From contig NZ_JACHYJ010000006.1 of NCBI RefSeq assembly GCF_014192745.1, forward strand, positions 186,001 to 250,000: a stretch of 64,000 bases of DNA, written 5' to 3'. The notes under the pieces were generated by a model, which saw nothing but the letters and a program-made list of their open reading frames with translations, ran no database searches and was not told the DNA's origin. This DNA is from Luteimonas sp. RC10 (GTDB lineage: Bacteria > Pseudomonadota > Gammaproteobacteria > Xanthomonadales > Xanthomonadaceae). Position numbers and translations under genes: made by a program. Shown piece by piece: positions 8,658-17,645 of the stretch; position 1 is the first letter of the stretch; every line of letters begins with the position of its first letter.

Positions 8658-8689
8658 GGCTATGGATTGGCAGCGCCAATTCAATAGCC
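8658..8689. promoter_or_regulatory. Nested inverted repeat ahead of second DUF1611 gene
   Basis: Outer arms GGCTAT (8658-8663) and ATAGCC (8684-8689) enclose inner arms ATTGGC (8666-8671) and GCCAAT (8675-8680) around AGC, giving 12 paired positions over 32 bases. It lies 63 bases upstream of the ATG at 8752 in the only gap between the two sub-operons (8630-8751). It fits a regulator site, possibly for the LysR protein encoded at 10898, or an RNA hairpin separating the two transcripts. There is no T-run after it. Confidence 0.5.
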
Positions 8690-8751
8690 GGCCGTGCGCG
8701 CGCCGCTGAAGATGGTCGGGTGATCCGGAACTGGCCAGGAGCCTGCGCTTG

Positions 8752-9789
8752 ATGTCCCTCGAGTCCGACGCGCCCGGCGCCTGGGCCCCGCCGTTCCTGC
8801 TCTATCTGGGCGATGCAGCCGACGACCTGGCCGCCAAGACCGCGCGAGGCCTCGCGCAGTTCCGCCCGCAGTGGTGCGCCGGCCAGTTCCGTGGGCCGCA
8901 ATGCCGCACGACAGTCGGTCTGCCGGATATGGACTTCGTGCACGCGCACGCTGCGGGCGTCAGGACACTGGTCATCGGCCTCGCCAGTGCGGGCGGCCGG
9001 CTGTCGCCGACCATGGTGGACGATATCGTCGCCGCGCTCGCGGCCGGGCTCGATGTTGCATCCGGCCTGCACGAACGCCTGGCCGCGCACCCGACGATCG
9101 CCGCCGCTGCGCAGCGCCACGGCAGACGCCTGTTCGAAGTCCGGATGCCACCGCCCGAGCTGCCGGTCGGAACCGGGCGCAAGCGCGAAGGCCGGCGCCT
9201 GCTGACGGTCGGTACCGACTGCTCCACCGGCAAGATGGTCACCGCGCTCATTCTCGAAGCGGCGTTGCGCGCACGCGGCGTCCCGGCCGACTTTCGCGCA
9301 ACCGGCCAGACCGGGATTCTCATCGCCGGTCGAGGCATTGCGATCGACGCGCTGGTCGCCGACTTCATTTCAGGGGGCGTCGAAGCGTTGTCGCCCGCGC
9401 GCGACGACGGCGGCTGGGACGTCATCGAGGGCCAGGGGTCGCTGTTCCACGCGTCGTTCGCCGGGGTCGCACTCGGGCTGCTGCATGGCGCCCAGCCCGA
9501 CGCGCTGGTGCTGTGCCATACGCCGGGACGCCAGCACATGCGCGGCCTGCCGCACATGGCGCCACCGGACCTCGCCATCACGCTCGAAGCGAACCTCGCG
9601 GCGGCACGCCTGACCAATCCCCGCGTGCAGGCGGTAGGGATCGCTCTCAATACCAGTGCCCTGTCCGATGCCGGGGCGCTGCGCCTGTGCCGCGACACCG
9701 AGCAGGCCTTCGCGTTGCCGACCTGCGATCCCCTGCGCCACGGCGCCACCACCATCATCGACAAGGTGCTCGCATGCTGTCCTGGTTGA
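8752..9789 (+). CDS. DUF1611 family protein (DgcN-like), second copy
   Basis: 345 residues, an obvious paralogue of the protein at 5431: the same layout, VGTDCSTGKMVT at 153-164, RATGQTGILIAG and DVIEGQGSLFH blocks. AGGAG lies ten bases before this ATG; a TTG three bases earlier is an alternative start. It overlaps the epimerase gene by 16 bases, and a LysR gene follows, reproducing the dgcN-dgcA-dgcR order reported for D-glutamate catabolism, in which DgcN acetylates D-glutamate. Function is assigned by family and neighbourhood; an acetyl donor site cannot be read directly. Confidence 0.78.
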   Translation: MSLESDAPGAWAPPFLLYLGDAADDLAAKTARGLAQFRPQWCAGQFRGPQCRTTVGLPDMDFVHAHAAGVRTLVIGLASAGGRLSPTMVDDIVAALAAGLDVASGLHERLAAHPTIAAAAQRHGRRLFEVRMPPPELPVGTGRKREGRRLLTVGTDCSTGKMVTALILEAALRARGVPADFRATGQTGILIAGRGIAIDALVADFISGGVEALSPARDDGGWDVIEGQGSLFHASFAGVALGLLHGAQPDALVLCHTPGRQHMRGLPHMAPPDLAITLEANLAAARLTNPRVQAVGIALNTSALSDAGALRLCRDTEQAFALPTCDPLRHGATTIIDKVLACCPG

Positions 9790-10844
9790 GCGCACACCCG
9801 CGCAGTTGGCCGCTGGCCGTTCCCTTTCGCATCTCGCGCGGCTTGCGCACCACGGCCGAGGTCGTCGAGGTCCATGTCCGCGATGGCGGCCACGTCGGTC
9901 GCGGCGAGTCCACGCCGTATGCCCGTTACGGGGAAACGATCGCATCGGTCCTGGGACAGATCGAGACGCTGACCCGCGCCGCGCCTCGTGGAATCGATCG
10001 GGCGCAGTTGCAGCAGATGCTGCCGCCGGGCGCGGCACGCAATGCGGTCGATGCCGCGCTGTGGGACCTGGAATCGCAGCGCCGCGGTGTGTCGGTCGCC
10101 ACGCTGCTCGGGCAGACTGCCCCGCCCTGCCTGCCGAGTGCACAGACCATCGGCCTGGATACGGCCGAGCGCATGGCCAGCGCCGCACGCGGACATGCGC
10201 ACCTCGACCTGCTCAAGATCAAGGTCGGCGCCGACGATCCCGCGCACCTGATCCGTGCGGTGCGCGAGGCGGCGCCGCAGGCGCGGCTGATGGTCGATCC
10301 CAACGAGAGCTGGACGCTGGCGCTGCTGCAGGCGATGCAGCCGGTGCTCGCCGAGGCCCGGGTGGAGTTGGTGGAGCAGCCGCTGCCCGCCGGCGAAGAC
10401 GCGCAGCTTGCGGGCTTCGACTCGACCGCTCTGCTGTGCGCGGATGAATCCTGTCACGTCGCCACCGACCTGCCCCGCCTGCGCGGGCTCTACCAGGTAG
10501 TCAATATCAAGCTCGACAAGACCGGCGGCCTGACCGGCGCGCTGTCGCTGCTGGACGCAGCGCAGGCCCAAGGGTTCGACATCATGGTCGGCTGCATGGG
10601 CTGCTCGTCGCTGGCGATCGCGCCGGCGCTGCATGTGGCCCGGCACGCGCGCTTCATCGACCTCGACGGACCGCTCTGGTTGCGCGACGATCATCCTGGC
10701 GGCGTAAGCTTCGTCGGCGGCCTGCTGCAGCCGACATCGCCCCAACTGTGGGGTGGCGGCCTGCGCAGCGCCGACACCCGCGCGCCATCCTCGCCGGCGC
10801 CGTGCCCGCAGCCGGCTGACGTTCCGGTGGCGCACGTCCGCTGA
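9774..10844 (+). CDS. Enolase-superfamily epimerase (L-Ala-D/L-Glu epimerase / DgcA-like)
   Basis: 356 residues. The capping domain is followed by a TIM barrel with K148-I-K150, D175 (MVDPNES), E201 (VEQPL), D224 (CADES) and K246-L-D-K249: the KxK acid/base, three metal ligands and the opposite-face Lys of dipeptide epimerases, at almost the same numbers as Escherichia coli YcjG. It may epimerise L-Ala-D-Glu from peptidoglycan or, as DgcA, N-acetyl-D-glutamate. The C-terminal 45 residues or so, rich in Pro/Ala/Ser, extend past the barrel and look disordered. It overlaps the second DUF1611 gene by 16 bases. Confidence 0.85.
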   Translation: MLSWLSAHPRSWPLAVPFRISRGLRTTAEVVEVHVRDGGHVGRGESTPYARYGETIASVLGQIETLTRAAPRGIDRAQLQQMLPPGAARNAVDAALWDLESQRRGVSVATLLGQTAPPCLPSAQTIGLDTAERMASAARGHAHLDLLKIKVGADDPAHLIRAVREAAPQARLMVDPNESWTLALLQAMQPVLAEARVELVEQPLPAGEDAQLAGFDSTALLCADESCHVATDLPRLRGLYQVVNIKLDKTGGLTGALSLLDAAQAQGFDIMVGCMGCSSLAIAPALHVARHARFIDLDGPLWLRDDHPGGVSFVGGLLQPTSPQLWGGGLRSADTRAPSSPAPCPQPADVPVAHVR

Positions 10845-10897
10845 GCCATCGGTTCCCCGCGCGCACGACGCGCCGTCACGCAAGTCCAGACCCGCCC

Positions 10898-11800
10898 ATG
10901 CGCTTTCGCCAGATCGAAGTCTTCCATGCGATCTACACCATCGGCTCGATCAGCGGCGCCGCGCGCGCACTGCACGTCTCGCAGCCCGCACTGAGCAAGG
11001 TGCTCCAGCACACCGAGCAGCGGCTGGGGATCGCGTTGTTCCGACGGGTCCGCGGGCGTCTGGTGCCGACCGACGAAGCGCACGCGCTGGCCATCGAGGC
11101 GGCGGAGGTCTTTCGGCGCCTGACGTCGCTGCAGAAGGCGGCCGGCAAACTGCGGTTTTTGACCGACGGCCACATCCGGCTGGCCGTGGTGCCCTCGCTG
11201 GGGTTGGCCGTGGCGCCGCTGGCGATCGCACGCTTCCGCACGCAACATCCGCAGGTCACCTTCGAGGTGCAGACCCTGCACCACGACGACCTGTTCCGTG
11301 CGCTCTACGAACGCAGTTGCGACATCGCGATCGGTTACGACGCCCCGCCGCATCCGCGTCTGCAACGGCGGACGCTCGCCGACGGAGAACTGGAGGTGAT
11401 GTTCCGCGAACAGGACATGCCCGATGTCGGCGAACGCGTCGCGCTCCAGGCGCTGCAGGACCGCGACCTGATCGGGATGACGACCGGCGGTCCGCTGGGC
11501 GACCTGTTCAACCGCGAGCTGCAGCGGCTGGAGGTGCGTGTGCGCGAGGTCGTCTCCAACCAGACCTTCTACATCGCCGCGGGCCTGACCCGATGCGGGG
11601 CGGGCCTGTCGATCGTCGACGAATTCACCGCGCGGGCGATCGGCGGCAACGGCCTCGCCTCGCGGCCGCTCACCCCGGCGCTCGGTTTCAAGGTGCAGTG
11701 CATGTTCCTGGAGGATCGCCCGCCCTCGCGTCTGACCGAGGGCTTTCTGACGCAACTGGTGACCGCGCTGGGCGAGCGCGGGGCGCCGGCGATCGGCTGA
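10898..11800 (+). CDS. LysR-type regulator, DgcR-like by position
   Basis: 300 residues: N-terminal winged helix (MRFRQIEVFHAIYTIGSISGAARALHVSQPALSKVLQ), linker helix, then a periplasmic-binding-like effector domain. It lies 53 bases after the epimerase on the same strand, so it probably belongs to the same transcript, and it is the obvious candidate to sense the D-amino acid or peptide. Its target could be the nested dyad at 8658 or the promoter at 1768. LysR family membership is certain; effector and targets are inferred. Confidence 0.85.
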   Translation: MRFRQIEVFHAIYTIGSISGAARALHVSQPALSKVLQHTEQRLGIALFRRVRGRLVPTDEAHALAIEAAEVFRRLTSLQKAAGKLRFLTDGHIRLAVVPSLGLAVAPLAIARFRTQHPQVTFEVQTLHHDDLFRALYERSCDIAIGYDAPPHPRLQRRTLADGELEVMFREQDMPDVGERVALQALQDRDLIGMTTGGPLGDLFNRELQRLEVRVREVVSNQTFYIAAGLTRCGAGLSIVDEFTARAIGGNGLASRPLTPALGFKVQCMFLEDRPPSRLTEGFLTQLVTALGERGAPAIG

Positions 11801-11815
11801 CGGCCTCGGGCGCCA

Positions 11816-12733
11816 CTACGGCGTCGATTCAGGCGACGTGCGCGGCGGCAGCGCATCGACGAAGCCGCCGACCAGCGACACGAAGCGGTCGGGCGCCTGC
11901 GTATGCAGGAAATGCTCGCTGTCCTCGAACGTGATCTGGCGCGCACCGTAGCGTGCCGCCAGACCGCGCTGGCTGTCGAGCCAGACATCGCGGACGTCGT
12001 CCCCCAGCCGGAGCACGCCGGCCGACAGCACCAGCGCGGGGACGCCGGAGACAGGCGTCAGGCTGCGCACCTGGGCTTCGCTGGCCTGCAGCGCGGCGAA
12101 CTCGCGCGACTGGATCGGCGCGAGCGTCAGCACCGGGCGAACCCACCAGGGATCGGCACACCGCGCCTCGCCCAGTGTATCCAGGCAGCGCAGCATGAAA
12201 TCGGAGGCGCGGGCATCGTCGAACACCAGGCCGGCGATCTGATCGGGATAGCGCGCGGCGTAGGCCTCGGCCACCAGCCCACCGAGCGAGTGGCCGACCA
12301 GCACGTATGGCGGCGCGACCTGCGTTTCTTCGAGCAGCCCGTGCAGTTCGTCGGCCATCGTCACCACATCGCGCGGTCCCGGCGGTGCGGCATCGCTCTC
12401 GCAGTAGCCGGGTCGGTCGTAGGTGAAGACGCGGCCATGCCGCAGCAGGCCTTCGAGCACGGGCGCCCATGTGCTCTGGCCGCTGCCCAGCCCCGTGATC
12501 ATGACCAGCGTCGGACGTCGGTTGTCAGGATCGCCGCTGATGGACCAGCGCATGCGTACCCCGTCGACATCGGCATCGCGCAATGTCGCGGCAAACGGCA
12601 CCGCAGCGCTGCAGCTGCCTTTGCGGATCAGCAGGTGCAAGGTCAGCACCGCGCCCACCAGCAGCAAGGCAACGACCGCCAGCACGATGCGCAGCCAACG
12701 CCTGCGACGCCTGGGCTGTACGAGGTCGGTCAT
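11816..12733 (-). CDS. Alpha/beta hydrolase with N-terminal membrane anchor
   Basis: 305 residues. A basic N-terminus (RRRRRWLR) followed by one transmembrane segment (IVLAVVALLLVGAVLTLHLLI) anchors it with the hydrolase domain outside the cytoplasm. The fold has GLGSGQSTW, the nucleophile elbow GHSLGG and a C-terminal EHFLH supplying the catalytic His. The start overlaps the stop of the serine hydrolase upstream by four bases, making it the last gene of the TonB-receptor operon on this strand. Substrate unknown; an ester or amide in the imported compound is plausible. Confidence 0.8.
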   Translation of the reverse strand: MTDLVQPRRRRRWLRIVLAVVALLLVGAVLTLHLLIRKGSCSAAVPFAATLRDADVDGVRMRWSISGDPDNRRPTLVMITGLGSGQSTWAPVLEGLLRHGRVFTYDRPGYCESDAAPPGPRDVVTMADELHGLLEETQVAPPYVLVGHSLGGLVAEAYAARYPDQIAGLVFDDARASDFMLRCLDTLGEARCADPWWVRPVLTLAPIQSREFAALQASEAQVRSLTPVSGVPALVLSAGVLRLGDDVRDVWLDSQRGLAARYGARQITFEDSEHFLHTQAPDRFVSLVGGFVDALPPRTSPESTP

Positions 12734-14127
12734 TCGGCCACCCGCAGCAGCCGGACGACTTCGTCGCCCATCGACACCTGCAGTGCGGCACCCTCGGGCT
12801 GGAAGCGCAGCCGGATCGACCGGACCGGATCCTCGGCCACGTAGCCGCCGGCATCATCGGGCCGGAACACCTGCGGTTCGCCGGCTGCCGGCGTCAGCGG
12901 CGAGAAGACCGTCGCGTGCAGGCGGTCGTCCGCCTCGATCGCGTCGATCCGGTAGCGCAGCGACAGCGCCGCATTCGTGTAGTCGCCGACACGGGCAGCC
13001 GCCTGCGCGGTTGACGACCAGAGCGTGTCCCCCTCGAGCATGGCCGCGACTGTATCGGCAAGCGGAACCGGGTCGCGGTCGCCGCGGTTGCACAGCACCG
13101 CGACCGCGAGCCCACGATCGGGCAGGCGCAGGTACTGCAGGCGGAAGGCCTCGGCGCCGCCGGCGTGCTGGATGACGCGCTGGCCCAGGCGCTGCCCGAT
13201 GCGCAGGCCCCCGGCATAGCCCAGGCCGTCGGGCGCACCGGACAGGCCGCCGTCGGACAACCGCGCGGGCGTCCACATCAGCGCACGCACCGGTGCAGTC
13301 CAGACCCGGTGACCGACCTCGATGTCGTGCTCGTACCGCGCAAGATCCTCGACGCTGAGCATCACCCCGCCCGATCCTGAGACCAGCGGATACGTGTCGC
13401 GCACCTCGAAGCCGTCGCCGACCGGGACATAGCCGTGCGCAACGTTCGCACCCGTCGGCCGTGCGCCGTCCAGAACGAAGGCGTCGCGCATGCCCAGCGG
13501 CTCGAACACGTGGGTGCGGACACGCTCGGCGAACGGCGTACCGGTGACCCGCTCGACGAGCACGGCGAGCAGCCGATAGCCGCTGTTGGAGTAGGCGTGG
13601 CGGCTTCCCGGCACGAACGCAGTCTGCGGCTGCGCGATGATCAGCGCCATGATCTGGCGTGCATCGAGCGTGCTCCAGTCCGACGCACCCGACAGCGCAG
13701 CGAGCATCAGCCAGTCCGGCACGCCGGCGGTGTGGTGCAGCAGCATCCGTGGGGTCACGGTGTGGGCATACGCCGGCAACTCGGGCAGGTAGCGCCGCAC
13801 GTCGGCGTCGAGATCGATCGTGCCCTCGACCGCGAGTTGCGCGACCACCAGCGCGGTGAACTGCTTGGACACCGAGGCTGCGTAGAACACCGTGCGGCCG
13901 TCGATCGGACGCTCGCGCTTGAGGTCGGCCAGGCCTGCCGAGACCGACAGGACCGGCGCGCCACCGCGGAATGCCGCGACCGCACAGCCGGGTGCAGCCG
14001 CGTGCGCAGGGTCGGCCACCAGCGCACGCACCGCATCCGGATCGACCGCCTGCACCTGCGCGGCGACCAGCAGTCCGCCCGCCAGCAACGCCCTCGCCCA
14101 CCCTCGTCTTGCCCGTCCGCGTGCCAT
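12730..14127 (-). CDS. Class C beta-lactamase-like serine hydrolase, exported
   Basis: 465 residues with a signal peptide (MARGRARRGWARALLAGGLLVAAQVQA). The penicillin-binding-protein fold is shown by S-V-S-K (ASVSKQFTA), Y-S-N (HAYSNSGY) and HAGG in place of KTG, followed by a beta-rich C-terminal domain of about 110 residues. Such proteins include D-aminopeptidases, esterases and transpeptidase relatives. The ATG lies two bases after the TonB-receptor stop, so the two are made together. Periplasmic hydrolysis of the receptor's cargo is the likely job. Confidence 0.82.
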   Translation of the reverse strand: MARGRARRGWARALLAGGLLVAAQVQAVDPDAVRALVADPAHAAAPGCAVAAFRGGAPVLSVSAGLADLKRERPIDGRTVFYAASVSKQFTALVVAQLAVEGTIDLDADVRRYLPELPAYAHTVTPRMLLHHTAGVPDWLMLAALSGASDWSTLDARQIMALIIAQPQTAFVPGSRHAYSNSGYRLLAVLVERVTGTPFAERVRTHVFEPLGMRDAFVLDGARPTGANVAHGYVPVGDGFEVRDTYPLVSGSGGVMLSVEDLARYEHDIEVGHRVWTAPVRALMWTPARLSDGGLSGAPDGLGYAGGLRIGQRLGQRVIQHAGGAEAFRLQYLRLPDRGLAVAVLCNRGDRDPVPLADTVAAMLEGDTLWSSTAQAAARVGDYTNAALSLRYRIDAIEADDRLHATVFSPLTPAAGEPQVFRPDDAGGYVAEDPVRSIRLRFQPEGAALQVSMGDEVVRLLRVAE

Positions 14128-14129
14128 GG

Positions 14130-16352
14130 TCAGAACCTGTAATCGAACGAGACGCCGACTGTACGCGGTTGCAGCATCACGCCGTTCCAGCGCGTCAGAC
14201 GCGCCGATCCGAACAGGGTCCGACTGGCCGAGGTGAAGGTGTCTTCGTTGGTGACGTTGTTGACGAAGAAGCGGAACGAGGCATCGGTGCTGCCCAGCTC
14301 GGCGCTGAGGTCGAGCAGGCTGTAGCTCGACAGCTCGATCGACTGCGACGCCGCGACCGACAGCGGGCGGCTGCCGTAGTAGCGCAAAGCGCCGGCCAGG
14401 CTCCAGGCCCACTCGCCGCGCGTGGGGAACTGGTAATACGCCTGCACGCTGCCGCTCCACTCCGGGACCTGTGGCAGCGGCGTGCCCGCCGGTGCCTGCC
14501 CCGGAATCGAACCGGTCAGTTCGGCATCGGTATAGGTCAGCGCGCCGCTCAGGCGCAGGCCGTCGGTCGCGGCGACCGAACCGCTGAGTTCGACACCCTG
14601 GCTGCGTGCGGTGCCGCCGTTGAGGCCATAGGAAATGCCGCTCGGCGTTACCAGGTTCAGACGGATGTCCTCCCAGTCGATGCGGAACACCGCGGCTTCA
14701 ACCAGCGCACGCCGGTCCCACAGATGGCGCTTGATCCCCAGTTCGTAGTTGACCAGCGTGTCGGCGCCGACCTGGCGCGGCACGTTGGGTGCGTTGGCGA
14801 TCAGCGGATTGGGACTGCCGGCGCGATAGCCGCTGGCCGCCCGCAGATACGCCATGCTGTCCTGCCCGAAGAACAGACGCGGACTGACGCTCCAGGTGGT
14901 CACGCTTTCCGACGAGGTGCCGGTATAGGCCTGTCCACCGCCCAGCAGGCCGCCCAGGTTCTGGTCGAACACCTGATCGTTCTGCGCGTGGCGCAGGCCC
15001 AGGGCCAGGTCGAAGCGATCGCTGAACTTCCAGGTCGTGTTGCCGAACAGCGCCTTCTCGCGATACGTGGTGAGCACATCGGCCGTGAACAGCGAGGCCA
15101 CCGGCGTCATGCCCGCGCTCATGATGTCGCCAAACTCGATGTAGTCGGCATCCTCGTCGGTATAGAACGCGCCGATCTGCCACGCCAGCCTGCCGGTGTT
15201 CTTGGAGGTCAGGCGGACTTCCTGGGTGAACTTGCGCAGGCCGATCCTGGTGTCGAGCGCGGCATAAGCCATCGGCCCTCGACCCGGCGTGCCACCGAGC
15301 AGCGGCACGTACTCGGCCGACAGGTCCTGCACGCGCCAGGTGTCCGAGTCGAGCCAACTGCTCGATGCACTGAAATCGGCCCAGCCCAGATCCCAGTCGA
15401 TGGTCAACCCGTAGACGTCGGCCTCGATGGTGCTCGGCTGCGCCAGCAGATAATCGCTGGCATAGCCCGGCAGCGAGCGCTCGAGCGTCACCGGATCGAG
15501 CGAGACCACGCCGAGGTTGTCGGCGCGGTTCTGCTGGGTGATCGCGCTGAGCACCACTTCGAGCGTATCGGTCGGCTGCCACAGCAGCGACAGACGCCCC
15601 GCCTTCTGGCGCACATCATTGGTGTCGCGTCGCTGGAGCACGGTGTTGTCGATCCAGCCCGGCGTCGCCTGCTCGGCATAACTGGCACGCATCGCCAGCG
15701 TGCCTTCGGCCAGTGGCGCGTTGATCGACGCGCGTCCGGCGTAGCCCACGTGGCCGCCATCGTCGATGACGCTGACCGTGCCACCGGCCCGCCCTTCGAA
15801 GTAGTCCAGTTCGGGGCGACGGGTGACATATTTGACCAGGCCGCCCAGCGCACTGGCGCCATACAGCGTGCCCTGCGGGCCCCGCAGCACTTCGACATGC
15901 TGCAGATCGTAGGGCAGCAGATCGAACATGCCGGACGTGCCGCCGGACAGCGACCCGTTGGGGGTCAGCGGGATGTCGTCGACGTAGATCGCGGTCGAGG
16001 CCGTGTTGCCCATCGGCACGATGCCGCGCAGCGACACCTGCGTGCGGCCGGGCCAGCCCAGGTTATTGACCTGCAGGCCGGGGATCACGCCGGCCAGGTT
16101 GTTGACGTTGTTGATCTGCAGGCGGTCGAGGGCTTCCTCGCCCAGCACGCTGATCGACATCGGGATTTCAGTGGGCGACTCCACGCGCTTTTGCGCGGTG
16201 ACCTGCACGACCTCGAGCGTCTGCGTGCTGCGGGCGACGGCCGCGGGTTCGGGCGCGTCCTGCGCGATGGACAGGACCGGCGCGCCAGCGGCGAACAAGC
16301 CGACGCTACAGGCCAGCGACAACAGGGAGGGACGGGCGACGCGATTGCGCAT
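14130..16352 (-). CDS. TonB-dependent outer-membrane receptor
   Basis: 740 residues from the ATG at 16352 (a TTG six codons earlier is possible). Signal peptide to about residue 31, plug domain with VEVLRGPQGTLYGASALGGL, barrel ending SFDYRF. It resembles the receptor at 3029 in plug sequence (LLPYDLQHVEVLRGPQGTLYGA against LLPYDIQSVEVLRGPQGTLYGA), so the two probably take up related substrates. It heads an operon with a serine hydrolase and an alpha/beta hydrolase. The motif ATTCTCCGATCAGG shared with the first operon's promoter lies about 160 bases upstream of the start. Confidence 0.87.
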   Translation of the reverse strand: MRNRVARPSLLSLACSVGLFAAGAPVLSIAQDAPEPAAVARSTQTLEVVQVTAQKRVESPTEIPMSISVLGEEALDRLQINNVNNLAGVIPGLQVNNLGWPGRTQVSLRGIVPMGNTASTAIYVDDIPLTPNGSLSGGTSGMFDLLPYDLQHVEVLRGPQGTLYGASALGGLVKYVTRRPELDYFEGRAGGTVSVIDDGGHVGYAGRASINAPLAEGTLAMRASYAEQATPGWIDNTVLQRRDTNDVRQKAGRLSLLWQPTDTLEVVLSAITQQNRADNLGVVSLDPVTLERSLPGYASDYLLAQPSTIEADVYGLTIDWDLGWADFSASSSWLDSDTWRVQDLSAEYVPLLGGTPGRGPMAYAALDTRIGLRKFTQEVRLTSKNTGRLAWQIGAFYTDEDADYIEFGDIMSAGMTPVASLFTADVLTTYREKALFGNTTWKFSDRFDLALGLRHAQNDQVFDQNLGGLLGGGQAYTGTSSESVTTWSVSPRLFFGQDSMAYLRAASGYRAGSPNPLIANAPNVPRQVGADTLVNYELGIKRHLWDRRALVEAAVFRIDWEDIRLNLVTPSGISYGLNGGTARSQGVELSGSVAATDGLRLSGALTYTDAELTGSIPGQAPAGTPLPQVPEWSGSVQAYYQFPTRGEWAWSLAGALRYYGSRPLSVAASQSIELSSYSLLDLSAELGSTDASFRFFVNNVTNEDTFTSASRTLFGSARLTRWNGVMLQPRTVGVSFDYRF

Positions 16353-16509
16353 GGTGTTCGGTCTCGGCAAGTGGGGGGTGACCCCTGAAAGGACGGACAG
16401 AACCCGGCTCTGGGGGGAGGGGCGCAGGCCGGCACAGACGATGGCGGATTCCCTCCCGCGGCTGCCGGTCTCATGGCGGAAGACGTGCTCCGATCGCGAA
16501 CCGAAGAGG

Positions 16510-16523
16510 CCTGATCGGAGAAT
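16510..16523 (-). promoter_or_regulatory. Shared motif ATTCTCCGATCAGG, second copy
   Basis: On the minus strand this reads ATTCTCCGATCAGG, identical over 14 bases to 1774-1787 inside the first operon's promoter. Both lie upstream of TonB-receptor peptide operons and on the coding strand of those operons. A third copy with one change is at 26877-26890 upstream of the M28 peptidase. The sequence is nearly palindromic around GATC, as expected for a protein-binding site. Confidence 0.5.
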
Positions 16524-16667
16524 CCGCCATGAAATTCTCGACTAGGAACTTAACCGGGCGACGTGTGCCCGCTCCATTGCGAATGCTTGGGTCAGGCATA
16601 ACCCGTCGCTATGGTCGGATCGGCGTGGCGTCGCGGCAGCGGGGCCGATTGCCCCCAACCCAACCCT

Positions 16668-16682
16668 CCCCGCCTTGCGGGG
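16668..16682. repeat. GC-rich intergenic hairpin after LysR gene
   Basis: CCCCGC-CTT-GCGGGG with a CCCAACCCTC flank, 31 bases beyond the stop of the minus-strand LysR gene. It resembles the short GC-rich hairpins scattered between genes in xanthomonads and may act as a weak terminator; there is no U-tract. Confidence 0.35.
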
Positions 16683-16712
16683 GCGGGCGTCAACGCGCAA
16701 GCCGCTGTGCGC

Positions 16713-17624
16713 TCAGGTCTCGCAGGCGAACACCAGGAACTGGTGCAGCGCGTTCGCAGGTGCCGATAGCGGATCGTCGGGGCGCCAGACCAGGCCCACT
16801 TCCATCGGCGGCACGGCCACCTCGAGCGTGCGGACGTCGATGCGGCGGCCGTCCAGTGACCAGGGCCGATACACCATGTCCGACAGGATGCTGACGCCGA
16901 ACCCGTAGGCAACCAGGCCGCGCAAGGCTTCGAGCGACGAGGTGCGGAACGCGACGTTCGGCACATGGCCCACCGAGCGCCAGTAACGCATCGACGAGGC
17001 CTCGCCCTCGTCCACCTTCAACATGATGTAGGGATACGGCGCCACGTCGGCCGGGCCGACCGTCGGCAGTTGCGCCAACGGATGCGATTCGGCCAGCCAC
17101 AACTGGCGGCGCGAGCGGATCAACGTCTGTCGCCTGAGCACATGCGGCGCCACCATGTTGGAGATGATGCACAGCCCCAGGTCGAGGTCGCCGTCGCCGA
17201 CGCCGCGCTCGATCTCGGTCCGATCCATGTCGATCAGGTCGATCTCCACCAGCGGATAGGAGCGCTTGAACCGTGCCAGCAGACTGGGCAGGAAGTAACC
17301 CAGCACCGTATAGGACGCGCCGACCCGCACGGTGCCGGCCAGCGTGTTGGCCAGCAGCGTCGGCTCGCTGAGCGCATCCTGCAGCGTGTCCAGCACGTGA
17401 CGCACGTGCTGGTGGAATCGATGGCCTTCGGCAGTCAACGCGACGCCGTGCGGCATCCGATCGAACAGCCGCAGCCCCAGCATCGTCTCGAGCTGCGCGA
17501 CCGCGGTGGTGATCACCGACTGCGAGACATGCAGCTTGCGCGCGGCCTGGGAGAACTGGCCCAGCTCGGCGGCTTCGGCGAAATAGCGCAGCTGCCGCAA
17601 CGACAGGTTGGCGGGAATCTGCAT
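16713..17624 (-). CDS. LysR-type transcriptional regulator
   Basis: 303 residues: winged helix (LSLRQLRYFAEAAELGQFSQAARKLHVSQSVITTAVAQLE) and an effector domain. It is transcribed away from the bkd operon and toward the TonB operon, so it could control either. A T-N11-A palindrome sits 22 bases before its start (17646-17666), typical of LysR autoregulation and of control of a divergent promoter. The effector is unknown. Confidence 0.85.
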   Translation of the reverse strand: MQIPANLSLRQLRYFAEAAELGQFSQAARKLHVSQSVITTAVAQLETMLGLRLFDRMPHGVALTAEGHRFHQHVRHVLDTLQDALSEPTLLANTLAGTVRVGASYTVLGYFLPSLLARFKRSYPLVEIDLIDMDRTEIERGVGDGDLDLGLCIISNMVAPHVLRRQTLIRSRRQLWLAESHPLAQLPTVGPADVAPYPYIMLKVDEGEASSMRYWRSVGHVPNVAFRTSSLEALRGLVAYGFGVSILSDMVYRPWSLDGRRIDVRTLEVAVPPMEVGLVWRPDDPLSAPANALHQFLVFACET

Positions 17625-17645
17625 TGGAGGCTCCGAAGGCAGTGC

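Larger units (their letters stand above)
16353..16712. other. Gene-free stretch between TonB operon and LysR gene
   Basis: No coding region is supported here. It must hold the promoter of the minus-strand TonB operon, but no convincing -35/-10 pair was found. It contains the shared motif at 16510-16523 and a GC-rich hairpin at 16668-16682. The rest is featureless GC-rich sequence with runs of C/G. Confidence 0.5.
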
